The notes under the pieces were generated by a model. That model was not told the DNA's origin. It saw only the letters and a list, made by a program, of their open reading frames with translations, and searched no databases. From Prosthecochloris marina (GTDB lineage: Bacteria; Bacteroidota; Chlorobiia; Chlorobiales; Chlorobiaceae), in contig NZ_PDNZ01000002.1 of the NCBI RefSeq assembly GCF_003182595.1, forward strand, positions 62,001 to 126,000: DNA of 64,000 nt. The letters are read 5' to 3'. Shown here piece by piece: positions 19,164 to 27,936 of this stretch (the first letter of the stretch is position 1; every line of letters starts with the position of its first letter). Made by a program: the position numbers and the translations under genes.

Positions 19164-19569
19164 TATACATTCCCTTGAAGTTTTTCAAATAACACCATGA
19201 AAGCTTGACCTCCTCTCATCCTCGGCCAATCCCGGAGAATTACATTGTAGCAAAAAAAATTTCACTCCCATTGCCGGGATCATATCATAGCACAAGTTTT
19301 CACACAAAGATAACAATCGTTAAACAACAATACGAAACAAACAAGTTCCGCTACGGCAGTCTTTTGCATCCTTTTACACATATTCACCGCTCACTCCCGC
19401 TTTTCAACCACGTATTTTTCCACACACATTATCATCCAAGGCTAAACGCAAAAGGCGCTCCTTTTAAAAGATGAAACCGAGGATATAGCGGCGAGATTGC
19501 AGAGAATTGTTGATGACAAAAGCGGTATCTTTAGGAAGAAAACTGCAAATCTTTTCAGAGCGGATAGCA
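19164..19569. other. Intergenic region between the HTH regulator and the LOG-like gene
   Basis: 406 bp with no supported gene. It must hold the promoter for the regulator-resB-ccsA-dsbD run. It contains a spaced inverted repeat ATCCCGG (19229-19235) and CCGGGAT (19274-19280), a poly-A tract, and a small hairpin near 19450 listed as a possible terminator. No RNA family or short protein is convincing. Confidence 0.6.
19450..19465 (-). terminator. Possible weak terminator of the 23619-19570 operon
   Basis: AAAAGG (19450-19455), loop CGCT, CCTTTT (19460-19465). On the minus strand it reads AAAAGG-AGCG-CCTTTT followed by GCGTTT. It lies about 105 nt past the LOG-like stop. The T-run is only four, all within the stem, so the call is tentative. 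Confidence 0.3.
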
Positions 19570-20307
19570 TTAAAAATTCAACTTGTAACCTTCCGGATAA
19601 AAACCCTCGATAATCTCAACAACGTCCTCAGGATCATCTTCCAGAAAAATAAAATCCAGATCGTTTTTTGCAATATATCTTTTTTCTTTGAACATCGCTC
19701 CCTGCATCCAGCGATAATAATCACGCCAGTAATCGCTACCCATCAATATTATAGGAAAACGGCTGCTCTTCTGAGTCTGAATGAGTGTTGCCGCCTCAAA
19801 AAACTCATCCATTGTGCCAAAGCCCCCTGGGAGAACAATAAAAGCCTGAGAATACTTCAGAAACATCACCTTGCGAACAAAAAAGTACTGAAACGTCACC
19901 AACCGTTCCCGGTCGATAAAAGCATTGGGAGTCTGCTGAAGCGGAAGTTCAATATTAAAGCCGACAGACACACCTCCAGCTTGTTGCGCCCCTTTGTTGG
20001 CAGCCTCCATAACACCCGGACCACCACCGGTAATGACTGAAAAACCTTTCCTGGCAAGCAGCCCCCCCACCTTCTCGGCAAGCTGATATTCCATCTGATC
20101 GGGACCCACCCGTGTTGATCCAAAAACACTCACGGCCGGACCTGTATCGGACATTTTTTCAAACCCGTTTACAAATTCTGCCATGATTTTGAAAACCCTC
20201 CACCCATCACCGGCAAAATCAGTTTGATTTGCGTACTTCGTATCCGGTGGACGAACGGCAGGGGCTTGCTGTTTATTTTCAGCGCGTGTTTTTCCCGAAA
20301 GAGGCAT
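19570..20307 (-). CDS. LOG-family (TIGR00730) Rossmann-fold protein
   Basis: A 245-residue protein of the lysine-decarboxylase-like LOG family. Members are cytokinin-type nucleoside 5'-monophosphate phosphoribohydrolases (AMP or pyrimidine nucleotide nucleosidases). Visible motifs are VSVFGSTRVGPD, the nucleotide loop TGGGPGVMEAANKGA, FFVRKVMFLKYSQ and the signature LPGGFGTMDEFFE. About 50 N-terminal residues precede the core and look disordered. ATG 20307 is chosen over the TTG at 20316; either start lies at the trpG stop (20315-20313), so the two genes are probably translationally coupled. Substrate cannot be told from sequence. Confidence 0.88.
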   Translation of the reverse strand: MPLSGKTRAENKQQAPAVRPPDTKYANQTDFAGDGWRVFKIMAEFVNGFEKMSDTGPAVSVFGSTRVGPDQMEYQLAEKVGGLLARKGFSVITGGGPGVMEAANKGAQQAGGVSVGFNIELPLQQTPNAFIDRERLVTFQYFFVRKVMFLKYSQAFIVLPGGFGTMDEFFEAATLIQTQKSSRFPIILMGSDYWRDYYRWMQGAMFKEKRYIAKNDLDFIFLEDDPEDVVEIIEGFYPEGYKLNF

Positions 20308-20312
20308 GCTTA

Positions 20313-20876
20313 TCAAAGATCAAGAAAATTTCCGATTATACGTTTTCCTTCAACGGTCATGATGGACTCCGGATGAAATTGAACACCATAAAGAAGCCTG
20401 TCCCGGCAGTCCATCCCCATAATGACCCCGTCTTCCGTCCAAGCCCTCACCGTAAGTTCCTCCGGCAGACTCTCCCTTTCGACAATAAGCGAATGATACC
20501 GTGTTGCGATAAAAGGGTTTTCCACTCCGGCAAATATTCCCTCATCGTCATGATGGATTCGTGAAGTTTTTCCGTGCATAACATCAACAGCCCGGACAAC
20601 GCTCCCTCCCAGAGCTTCACCTATGGACTGATGACCGAGACACACACCTAAAACAGGTATTTTCCCCTGAACTGTACGGATAAGCGGAACCGAAACACCG
20701 GCATCTCGTGGTGTCCCGGGACCTGGCGATATAACTATTTTATCAGGACCAAGATCACATACGTCTTCGACCCCGATCTCGTCATTACGATACACCTCAA
20801 CAAGCGCCCCCAACTCTCCCATGTATTGCACAAGATTGTAGGTAAACGAATCGTAATTATCTATTACAAGAATCAT
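20313..20876 (-). CDS. trpG: Glutamine amidotransferase of anthranilate/aminodeoxychorismate synthase (TrpG/PabA)
   Basis: A 187-residue class I glutamine amidotransferase that supplies ammonia to the TrpE or PabB subunit. The triad is visible: Cys79 in GVCLGHQS, His168 and Glu170 in QFHPES. The N-terminal ILVIDNYDSFTYNLVQY and SPGPGTP blocks are typical. ATG 20876 begins exactly at the conserved MILVIDNYDS; a TTG lies two codons earlier. No trpE or pabB is adjacent. Instead it sits between an alternative GlmU gene and a LOG-like gene, so anthranilate versus p-aminobenzoate use, or both, cannot be settled here. Confidence 0.93.
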   Translation of the reverse strand: MILVIDNYDSFTYNLVQYMGELGALVEVYRNDEIGVEDVCDLGPDKIVISPGPGTPRDAGVSVPLIRTVQGKIPVLGVCLGHQSIGEALGGSVVRAVDVMHGKTSRIHHDDEGIFAGVENPFIATRYHSLIVERESLPEELTVRAWTEDGVIMGMDCRDRLLYGVQFHPESIMTVEGKRIIGNFLDL

Positions 20877-20924
20877 TGACAATGTTTGCGTTAAAAACGT
20901 TTACTGGTAACCCCCTCGTGAAAG

Positions 20925-22178
20925 TCAGAGCTGAACTTTTCTGCCTTGTTCCATTGCGGCAACGTATCGAAACATTTTTTCATAAGCCGTATTCATCGCG
21001 ATATTTCTGCGAGCCATCACAACCCTTGCTGTTTCGAGAGCTTTATCCACATCGTAGTGCTGAAAACCTTGCCCGGGACCACCCCATGAAAAAGAAGGTA
21101 TGTTTTTAGGAGGAAAACCTCTACCGAAAATATTTGCAGATGCCCCGGCAATCGTGCCGGTATTGAACATCGAGTTAATAGCACACTTCGTATGTTCTCC
21201 CATTAAAAGCCCTAAAAACTGCTCTCCGGTTTCGACCTCCCGTTCATCAAGAACTATTTTGACCTTTCCGTAATTGTTCCTCAAATCCGAGGTATTGGAC
21301 CCGGCCCCAAGATTACACCATGACGAAATATAGGAGTGTCCGAGAAATCCGTCATGTTGTTTATTTGCATATCGTTCGACAATCGAATCCTCAATCTCCC
21401 CACCTGTTTTGGCCGCTCTCCCGACGCTGACATTGCAATGCAGATTCGCACCTGTTTTCACAACAGCCGAACCACCGAGAAAGACATTTTCTGCGAGCAC
21501 AGCCTGTGGCTCAATAAGAGCACCGGGGCTCACGTAAACAAAACCCGACTCTGCATCCAGAACAGCGCCGGGTTTCACCCTTGCTCCTTGCCCGATATAG
21601 ATGTTCTCAGGGTTCTCCAGCACTGCATGGGAGGATACCTCACCCATGATTCTTCCCAGCTCGAGAGTTCCGGCTTCACGTTCAATCTCTTCGGGATGGT
21701 ATGCAACCGGATCCCAAATATTGCAGAGCAGCTTGAAACCGTCCACCACCACGTTCTCAGCCTCAGCCATCAGCGCTTGCGTATCGATAACCTCGAGCCC
21801 ACCACCTTCAGGACCGACAATTTCCCCGGCATCCATCCTTGCAACAATCAGATCATCCCCCTGCACAAGGCATTGACCGGGAGCCGGTGGACCGTAACGA
21901 ATTATGGATGCCACTCTCTCGGTACAAATAAGCCGGCCATTTACCAACAGAAGATCCCGACTCCGGCCATTATCCGGCTGAAAAACAGAAAAATAATCAT
22001 GAAAAACCGGCCTCAGATACGATCGAAGGTGACATGAAAAAGCGACATCGGGTCCGAGATGAAAACGAAACTTTTCCAACAGGGTCCTACAGCCGGTTGA
22101 AAGGCAGTAGACAGGTTTGAAATGCACCAGTGGGCCAAACTGATAAACCACTTCATCTTCGAAAATAACGATCTGCAT
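20925..22178 (-). CDS. Alternative bifunctional GlmU-like sugar nucleotidyltransferase/acetyltransferase (TIGR03991 type)
   Basis: A 417-residue protein resembling the alternative GlmU family of Bacteroidota and Chlorobi, proposed to make UDP-N-acetylglucosamine from glucosamine-1-phosphate. The N-terminal half (about 1-190) is a divergent nucleotidyltransferase-like domain with VYCLSTGCRTLLEKF and LLVNGRL in place of the classic LAAGxGTRM loop. The C-terminal half (about 200-380) is a left-handed β-helix with hexapeptide repeats (YIGQGARVKPGAVLDA, VYVSPGALIEPQAVLAE, VFLGGSAVVK), and then the stretch SNTSDLRNNYGKV and FPPKNIPSFSWGG. ATG 22178 is used. It lies 31 nt after the lipid-kinase gene stop in a compact minus-strand run. 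Confidence 0.88.
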   Translation of the reverse strand: MQIVIFEDEVVYQFGPLVHFKPVYCLSTGCRTLLEKFRFHLGPDVAFSCHLRSYLRPVFHDYFSVFQPDNGRSRDLLLVNGRLICTERVASIIRYGPPAPGQCLVQGDDLIVARMDAGEIVGPEGGGLEVIDTQALMAEAENVVVDGFKLLCNIWDPVAYHPEEIEREAGTLELGRIMGEVSSHAVLENPENIYIGQGARVKPGAVLDAESGFVYVSPGALIEPQAVLAENVFLGGSAVVKTGANLHCNVSVGRAAKTGGEIEDSIVERYANKQHDGFLGHSYISSWCNLGAGSNTSDLRNNYGKVKIVLDEREVETGEQFLGLLMGEHTKCAINSMFNTGTIAGASANIFGRGFPPKNIPSFSWGGPGQGFQHYDVDKALETARVVMARRNIAMNTAYEKMFRYVAAMEQGRKVQL

Positions 22179-22209
22179 AGATTATAAACAGTGGGTTCTA
22201 CCTTATGGC

Positions 22210-23109
22210 TTAACAAAGCACTTTTATGGAAGAAGGAACACTTTCAATCCTTATCTTCCCTTGTATATCTTCAAATACTTCACCATCCATATGCATGACT
22301 TCCGGCTCAAAGAGCTCGACCTCAATTGCACGCACTTTTGAGTAGATAACCTGAGGATCGAAAATCTGTGTGCCCCGCATATATTTCAAGGCATAGCTGA
22401 AAAACCTTGCTTTAGGCACAGCCTTTAAAATACAGACATCAAGAAGACCGTCGTTGATCTCAGCTTCAGGTGCAATATGAAATTTTCCTCCTTCGATGCG
22501 GCCATTGCCGACTGAAAACGCAAAGATCGACTCCTCCATCTCTATGAATGAATTCGGAGTAATGAGCTTAATATGCATTTTTGGTGGTTTATAACCTAAG
22601 AGCACAGAAAGCAGGGCATTGAGGTAGATAACATCACCCTTCATCCATCGTGTATTTTTGACTCTGAGAGCGATTCTGCCGGTCAACCCCATTCCAAGAG
22701 AGTTGAGAAAGTAACGCTGAAACCGTTTTTCTCCCATCACCCTCCCCATATCGGTCAGAACCGAACCTGCCTTCATATATGCATCGATCGGATAATCAGA
22801 CCCAAAGCGATGATCGAGTGATTTAATGAAATCATTTGCCGAGCCGGAAGGAAGAATACCAAGGCATACATCCGAAAAAGCCAGAATATTGGCGATTTCA
22901 TGTGCAGTGCCATCTCCACCACAGGCAACTACAGCCCGGCTTTGATCGAGTGATCTACGGGCAAGCTCCAGAGCATGACCGGGATATTCACTGCAGTAAG
23001 CGACTGCATCACGCCGTAGCCCTACTGCATTACGAAGAAGATCGGCGCTTCTTGCAGCACGGCCTTTGTTGGCGACAGGATTTATAATAAACGTAGTTTT
23101 GTTCTTCAA
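22210..23109 (-). CDS. Diacylglycerol/sphingosine-kinase-like lipid kinase (DagK/YegS family)
   Basis: A 299-residue DAGK-catalytic-domain protein that phosphorylates a lipid alcohol at the inner membrane face. The nucleotide-binding motif CGGDGTAHEIAN is at residues 63-74 (GGDGT 64-68), followed by GILPSGSANDF, another diagnostic block. The C-terminal domain contains NGRIEGGKFHIAPEAEINDGLLDV and the final HMDGE. Substrate may be diacylglycerol, an undecaprenyl-type lipid or another acceptor. It lies 27 nt downstream of the phosphatase gene and 31 nt upstream of the GlmU-like gene. An operon of envelope precursor functions would fit but is inference. Confidence 0.9.
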   Translation of the reverse strand: MKNKTTFIINPVANKGRAARSADLLRNAVGLRRDAVAYCSEYPGHALELARRSLDQSRAVVACGGDGTAHEIANILAFSDVCLGILPSGSANDFIKSLDHRFGSDYPIDAYMKAGSVLTDMGRVMGEKRFQRYFLNSLGMGLTGRIALRVKNTRWMKGDVIYLNALLSVLLGYKPPKMHIKLITPNSFIEMEESIFAFSVGNGRIEGGKFHIAPEAEINDGLLDVCILKAVPKARFFSYALKYMRGTQIFDPQVIYSKVRAIEVELFEPEVMHMDGEVFEDIQGKIRIESVPSSIKVLC

Positions 23110-23136
23110 TGTCGGTACAATGAATGAAACCGCCCC

Positions 23137-23619
23137 TCAAAGGCCAGACTGTCTCAATAATTCTTCATAAATGTTGACCAGTGCCTCTTCGAGCTGCTGA
23201 AACACCTTCAAAAAATCCTTTTTCGTCCCATAATAAGGATCTTCTATTTCAGTGGTTTCGGGATCAGAAAGGTAATCGGTTACCATATATACTGGAAGAA
23301 GTGTTCTTTGCGAAGCGCTGTAGTAGATAGTATCATGGTAACTCTGCCCATCCATCGTAAAAATCCTCGTATAGTAATCTAACTCAAGGTCTTTTATACA
23401 GCCAGCCCTTTGATCAGCTATATCAACACCTTGTTCACGCGCTATTTCGATGGCTCGGCTGTCAGGCGGTGCCCCTTTCTGAAAACATACCGTTCCAGCT
23501 GACTCTACGTCAAAAATCTCTTCATGCTCACGCTCGGCGATCATCTTTGTAAAAATCCCCTCAGCCATGGGTGAACGGCATATGTTCTCATAGCAGACAA
23601 AAAGTAATGAACACGTCAT
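23137..23619 (-). CDS. Low-molecular-weight protein tyrosine phosphatase
   Basis: A 160-residue LMW-PTP. The P-loop C-x5-R-S is Cys9 to Ser16 (CYENICRS) and the general acid Asp127 lies in DPYYG. Family members dephosphorylate tyrosine kinases of polysaccharide export or arginine-phosphorylated proteins; no partner kinase is visible nearby. ATG 23619 starts the gene directly at the conserved β-strand (SLLFVCYENICRSPMAEG). It heads the minus-strand run to 19570 and shares a 264-bp divergent spacer with the five-paralogue array. Confidence 0.93.
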   Translation of the reverse strand: MTCSLLFVCYENICRSPMAEGIFTKMIAEREHEEIFDVESAGTVCFQKGAPPDSRAIEIAREQGVDIADQRAGCIKDLELDYYTRIFTMDGQSYHDTIYYSASQRTLLPVYMVTDYLSDPETTEIEDPYYGTKKDFLKVFQQLEEALVNIYEELLRQSGL

Positions 23620-23800
23620 ATCTCACCTCTGTATCTCTACCGAAAAACACTTTCGTTACAACGAATATAAACCCTCTTCACCATATCCCATACATCGGCC
23701 TCAAATCATCAATCGAATCCTACTGCAACCTTTCAGGCATGCAAAAAATGAACCCACTTCGCAATCATGACGTGTTGACGTGTATTTCGCGCTTTTTTTC

Positions 23801-23830
23801 TTTAAAAAAGCCAAAAAAATATCTTATAAT
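23801..23830 (+). promoter_or_regulatory. Possible promoter of the five-paralogue array
   Basis: TTTAAA (23801-23806) and TATAAT (23825-23830) are separated by 18 nt, 53 bp before the first paralogue's ATG. The -10 is perfect, the -35 poor. It is followed by a near-tandem 9-mer ATAATACAA-ATAATACAT (23827-23844). Assignment is by eye only. Confidence 0.35.
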
Positions 23831-23883
23831 ACAAATAATACATCACTCAGTACTTTACGAATAACAATTAGAGCTTTATTACC

Positions 23884-25114
23884 ATGAGTACCTGTACCGT
23901 AACAAATCTGCCAATTACAGCAAACCGAAACTGGAGAGCAGTCAATAACAACAACGGATACGACAAAGTCATCAAACTACTTGGAGAAGACATTCTTCTT
24001 TACAACATCGATACAGATCACAATATTTCGTTGGAGTCCATGGACATCGATCTTTTACATTCTGTCTTGCGCGACTCGAACATCGAAGACAAACCTGTCT
24101 GCCTCATATGGGATATGAAACACATTTCCGATATGTCTCTCACTTATAAAAAACAGGTCGCCGACCTTATCTATAACCCAACGATTGCCTTCGGAATAGT
24201 GATCCTCTTCAATGTGGAACCCTCGTTTCTTACAATGGCGGAAACTCTCGCGGCAATGGCCCCAGAAGATCTGCCGGTATTCATCAAACACAGCTATACA
24301 GATGCGGCAAATACTGTAATCGAATGGAAAAAGGGTCAGCCCGTCAAGGAAAATCATAAAAGTAAAGAAGAAGAAAAATACGAGCACCAGAAACGAGAGT
24401 TCCTCGCTTTTCTGGGCAGACTTTCCTGGCTGAGCATGATGGATCAGGGCATAAACCTGCCATCCCGCGATGACAAGCTGTATCCTTTTTTTAAAGCCAT
24501 CGAAAACCTCCAGAACGATTTGCGGGAAAACATAAAAGAAAAAGAACAGGAACTTGAGCAAATAGAAAGGGAAAGCGAGAAAACGCTTACAGAAAAAAAC
24601 ATTCTGCTCAACGCTCAGAAAGAGTTGTACAAAAAACTCAAGAGCCAGCTGGAAAAGGAAAAATCATCACTTACCGCCAGAATCGCGACCCAGGAAATGG
24701 AGCTCACAAGAATATCGACAGCTATCGCCGGAAAAAACCTCATCCCTTCGGGAACTTCTCGACATGATCAGCGTACTGGACATCGACCATACGAAAAAAA
24801 GCGCTATGATCGAAAACTGCAGGAAAATGATCGATACCGAGATGATAGAAAAAAGGCTCAATATTGAACTTACAACCACAGATTCCGAATTTCTTTCAAA
24901 GCTTCAGAGAAAACATCCAAACCTCAACCAGAGAGAACTGCGCATCTGCCTGTTGATCAAGCTGAACTACAACACCCGAGACATAGCACGTTCCGTCGGC
25001 ATCTCGACTCGGGGGATGGAAAGTATCCGGTATCGGATGCATAAAAAAATCGGTTTGACGAAACATCAGTCCCTAAAAGGTTATCTCACGGATCTTGCAA
25101 CCTTGATAAACTGA
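23884..25114 (+). pseudogene. STAS-like/coiled-coil/LuxR-HTH paralogue 1, frameshifted
   Basis: First of five tandem paralogues. The frame from ATG 23884 encodes the N-terminal Cys4/Trp17 signature, the putative STAS-like domain (about 30-150), a linker and the coiled coil. At about 24730 it departs from the paralogues and runs out of frame to 24867 (327 codons). The homologous C-terminal part, including the HTH (RELRICLLIKLNYNTRDIARSVGISTRGMES), continues in the +1 frame and ends at 25114. Skipping one base at 24730-24731 restores GCC-GAA-AAA-ACC, matching AEKT of paralogue 3, and gives a protein of 409 residues, the same length as its siblings. An extra G is therefore the simplest lesion. 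A sequencing error, a true pseudogene, or a deliberate HTH-less 327-residue product are the alternatives. Confidence 0.8.
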
Positions 25115-25164
25115 CGGACCTCCAGCCGGCTGCTTTTGCAGCCTTGACCCCCCTGACAGAGGAA

Positions 25165-25195
25165 ATACTGCATAAATAAGGCATAAATGCAGTAT
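25165..25195. promoter_or_regulatory. Inverted repeat upstream of paralogue 2
   Basis: ATACTGCAT (25165-25173) and ATGCAGTAT (25187-25195) form a perfect 9-bp inverted repeat with a 13-nt centre, 74 bp before the ATG at 25269. The centre contains a CATAAAT-like stretch. There is no T-run after it. It could be an operator for an HTH dimer or a hairpin in the leader. A similar arrangement occurs before paralogue 3. Confidence 0.4.
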
Positions 25196-25268
25196 ATTTC
25201 AGTTGTTGCATTGCATGAGAAGCGATCCTTAAGAGGCATAACGAACCTGAAAGGAAAACACAGGGGCT

Positions 25269-26495
25269 ATGGAACATTGCAAGGTTTCAGGGGAAGAGAT
25301 CATATCTAACCATCGCTGGATCTTTCGCAACCCCAAAAAACAGTATGCAACCTGCATTAAAAGAATAGGTCGAAATATTCTTTACGCCTGGGTTGACTCG
25401 ACCAAACCGGTAGTACTCGAAACTTTCGAAAGCGATCTGGTCAAAAAGGTTCTGGAAGATTCGAAACTGGAAAACAAACCAGCCTATCTCATCTGGAATC
25501 TGGAACATGTAAAAGAAATTACATATGCTTACAAGCAAGGTATCGTGGACTTTCTCTACAACCCTTCGCCCCCTCTCACCTGCGTTGTCTTCTACAACAC
25601 CGCCCAAGAGTTCGAGAACACGGCTCAAATCATTCAAGCAATCCACCCCTCGGGTTTGAAGGTTCTTTTCGCAGAAAATTACAACCAGGCGATGAACATA
25701 ATCCTCGATGTGATCGCAGGCAAAGATCCATCCCCGAATTCCAATGAAAGCGATGAATATGAAGAACTGAAAAAAACATATCTCGCCACAACGGCACGGA
25801 TCGGTTGGCTGAACATATTGAATACGTCAATCCCCCTTCCTCCACTCCAGCATAGCCTCTATCCTTTTTTCAGTGCCTTGTCTTTCCTGCAGAAAGATCT
25901 TGCCGAACAGACCAAGCGTTACAAACAAAAAAAACTACAGATAGAAAGTGAACATAGTAACAAAGTAAAAAAAAGCAATGTTCTGATTTCATCCATAGAA
26001 AACAAGAAAGAAAGGCTTTTGCAGGAGTTTGCAAATGAAAAGTCCACCCTTGAAGAAACGCTCTCACTCAGAAGAAACCAATGCCAAGCAATCGAAGCAA
26101 CGTTGAAAAGCCGGAAACCGGAACTCTGGAAAATCATGCAAGATGTTGGCAGCCTTCCCGTTGACAAACGGTCCAAAAAACAGATACTGGATGTATGCAC
26201 GCAACTTATCGAGTCCGAGAAATACCAGAAAAAAACAGATCTTCCGCTTACCTCAGCCGATACGGAGTTTCTTTCTCTGATCCATAAAAAACACCGGAAC
26301 CTCGACAATAGGGAACTTAAAGTTTGCCTGTTGATCAAACTCAATTATAATACTACCGAGATAGCCAACCATTATGCAATCACAAAACGTGGAATGGAAA
26401 GCCTTCGATATCGGATACATAAAAAAATTGGCCTCCGAAAAAATCTTTCTCTAAAAAACTACCTCACTGCACTTGCCGAAAAACTCGGCAACTAA
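25269..26495 (+). CDS. STAS-like/coiled-coil/LuxR-HTH paralogue 2
   Basis: A 408-residue protein, the most divergent of the array. It keeps Cys4 and Trp17 and the domain order of the others. The putative STAS-like core includes PAYLIWNLEHVKEITYAYKQ and CVVFYNTAQEF; a block ending in LYPFFSALSFLQKDLAEQ (near residues 190-215) follows. The long Lys/Glu-rich coiled coil then spans about 215-310. The C-terminal HTH (about 345-400) reads NRELKVCLLIKLNYNTTEIANHYAITKRGMESLRYRIHKKIG. Family type: LuxR/GerE-like HTH of the kind found in Bacteroidota regulators. The start ATG 25269 is preceded by AGGGG two bases away, a poor site. Target and signal are unknown. No membrane segment or signal peptide is present, so it should act in the cytosol. 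Confidence 0.8.
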   Translation: MEHCKVSGEEIISNHRWIFRNPKKQYATCIKRIGRNILYAWVDSTKPVVLETFESDLVKKVLEDSKLENKPAYLIWNLEHVKEITYAYKQGIVDFLYNPSPPLTCVVFYNTAQEFENTAQIIQAIHPSGLKVLFAENYNQAMNIILDVIAGKDPSPNSNESDEYEELKKTYLATTARIGWLNILNTSIPLPPLQHSLYPFFSALSFLQKDLAEQTKRYKQKKLQIESEHSNKVKKSNVLISSIENKKERLLQEFANEKSTLEETLSLRRNQCQAIEATLKSRKPELWKIMQDVGSLPVDKRSKKQILDVCTQLIESEKYQKKTDLPLTSADTEFLSLIHKKHRNLDNRELKVCLLIKLNYNTTEIANHYAITKRGMESLRYRIHKKIGLRKNLSLKNYLTALAEKLGN

Positions 26496-26621
26496 TCACT
26501 ATCGAAAACATAAACCGGCCAATTCAATTACTGTATTTTCAGAATTGAGCAAAAAAGCAGAAAGGGAAGAAGTACCTTCACACCATTCTTTACCTATGAA
26601 CTTGCCTCTACACAAAAAAAA

Positions 26622-26646
26622 ACGTATTTTATAAATAGGAATACGT
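26622..26646. promoter_or_regulatory. Inverted repeat around a -10-like TATAAAT, upstream of paralogue 3
   Basis: ACGTATT (26622-26628) and AATACGT (26640-26646) form a 7-bp inverted repeat whose centre contains TATAAAT. It is 35 bp upstream of the ATG at 26682. The overlap of a palindrome with a -10-like box suggests an autoregulatory operator, but no -35 is clear and the arm sequence differs from the repeat before paralogue 2. Confidence 0.35.
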
Positions 26647-26681
26647 CAATTACCCACATTCCAATAAATCAGTGAACCTCC

Positions 26682-27905
26682 ATGGAAAATTGCCCGGTAT
26701 CGAAACTGCCAATTGTCGAAAAATCTCACTGGAAAACCGAGCATCCGGACCAGAGATACACAACCCGTATCAAGAAAATCGGTAACGATATTTTTTTGAC
26801 CTACTACGAAACCGAGACAAGCATTTCCATAGAGCACAGGGATCAATCTCTTTTTCGAATGATCCTTGAAGAGTGTGGCCTTGAAGACAATCTCGTCTAT
26901 CTTATGAGAGATCTGAGCCATGTCAATAACATCTCTTATGCGTACAAGATAATTCTCACACAACTTATTTACCGTTGGCCACCGTATTACAAATTGATCG
27001 TTTTTTACAACATAGACCCTGAATTCCTAACAACTGTCGAAACGTTCGCATCCATCGTCCCCGAAAGCACTCCGGTACTGCTGGTTGACTCATATGAAGA
27101 AGCCATTACCACTATTCTTTCTGCCAAAGCAGGCAACCTTTTGCAGAAAGAATATGACGAAGAGGAAGATGCGTTGTATGCACAAAGAAAAAAAGAGTTT
27201 CTTGCCGCAACGGCTCGAATCGGCTGGATGAACATGCACAATCAGCCGATCACCCTGCCTGATGAAGACGAGCTTCTTTACCCGTTTTTCAAGGCTCTCG
27301 AGTGCCTTCAGGAAGACCTGCAGGCTAAGGAAAAGCTTTCCGCCGATGAAAAAAAAATTGCGGAAAACAAAACAGAGAAAAAACTCTCCGAGAAAATCAT
27401 TCTTCTTAACGCTCAGCTTGAACTGAACAATCAGCTCAAGTCTCAGTTCGATCGTGAAAAAGCGGCTTTACGATCTCGTATTGCAGCTCAGGACATGGAA
27501 ATTACACGGGTTTCGACGGCAGTTGCCGAAAAAACAGCCGCACTGCAATCACTCAGGGAAAAGATTTTTGGACTGGATATCGATAAAGAACTAAAAAAGG
27601 AGATGATAGAATCATGCTCACAGATGATTGAAACAGAAACAATTGAAAAAAAAATCAATACCGATCTAACGGCAACCGATTCGGAATTCCTCTCAAAACT
27701 ACAACGGCAGCACCCTAACCTCAATCAAAGAGATCTACGGATATGCCTGTTGATCAAGCTTAACTACGATACCCGGGAAATAGCGCGTTCCATCGGTATT
27801 TCAACAAGAGGACTTGAAAGCATTCGTTACCGGATGCATAAAAAAATGGGGCTTTCGAAACATCAATCCATAAAAAATTACCTCACAAAACTTGCAGTAT
27901 CGTAA
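26682..27905 (+). CDS. STAS-like/coiled-coil/LuxR-HTH paralogue 3
   Basis: A 407-residue member of the array and the closest sibling of paralogue 1: the two share nearly the whole stretch TDSEFLSKLQR-HPNLNQR and the HTH. Cys4 and Trp17 are present. The putative STAS-like domain includes LVYLMRDLSHVNNISYAYK and KLIVFYNIDPEFLTTVETFA. The next block is ITLPDEDELLYPFFKALE; the coiled coil covers about 215-330; the HTH (LRICLLIKLNYDTREIARSIGISTRGLES) ends nine residues after a basic IRYRMHKKMG segment. The gene is intact and shows what paralogue 1 would look like unbroken. The next paralogue starts 31 nt after its stop, so paralogues 3, 4 and 5 are probably one transcript. Confidence 0.82.
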   Translation: MENCPVSKLPIVEKSHWKTEHPDQRYTTRIKKIGNDIFLTYYETETSISIEHRDQSLFRMILEECGLEDNLVYLMRDLSHVNNISYAYKIILTQLIYRWPPYYKLIVFYNIDPEFLTTVETFASIVPESTPVLLVDSYEEAITTILSAKAGNLLQKEYDEEEDALYAQRKKEFLAATARIGWMNMHNQPITLPDEDELLYPFFKALECLQEDLQAKEKLSADEKKIAENKTEKKLSEKIILLNAQLELNNQLKSQFDREKAALRSRIAAQDMEITRVSTAVAEKTAALQSLREKIFGLDIDKELKKEMIESCSQMIETETIEKKINTDLTATDSEFLSKLQRQHPNLNQRDLRICLLIKLNYDTREIARSIGISTRGLESIRYRMHKKMGLSKHQSIKNYLTKLAVS

Positions 27906-27936
27906 GTTCAATGAGTCATACCATTTTTACAAGCCT

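Noticed and set aside
24730..24738. A-AAA-AAC heptamer as a programmed -1 frameshift site in paralogue 1
   Set aside because: The heptamer is in the right register, but the -1 frame ends at a TGA at 24765-24767. Only a +1 change rejoins the HTH, so a -1 site does not explain the structure.
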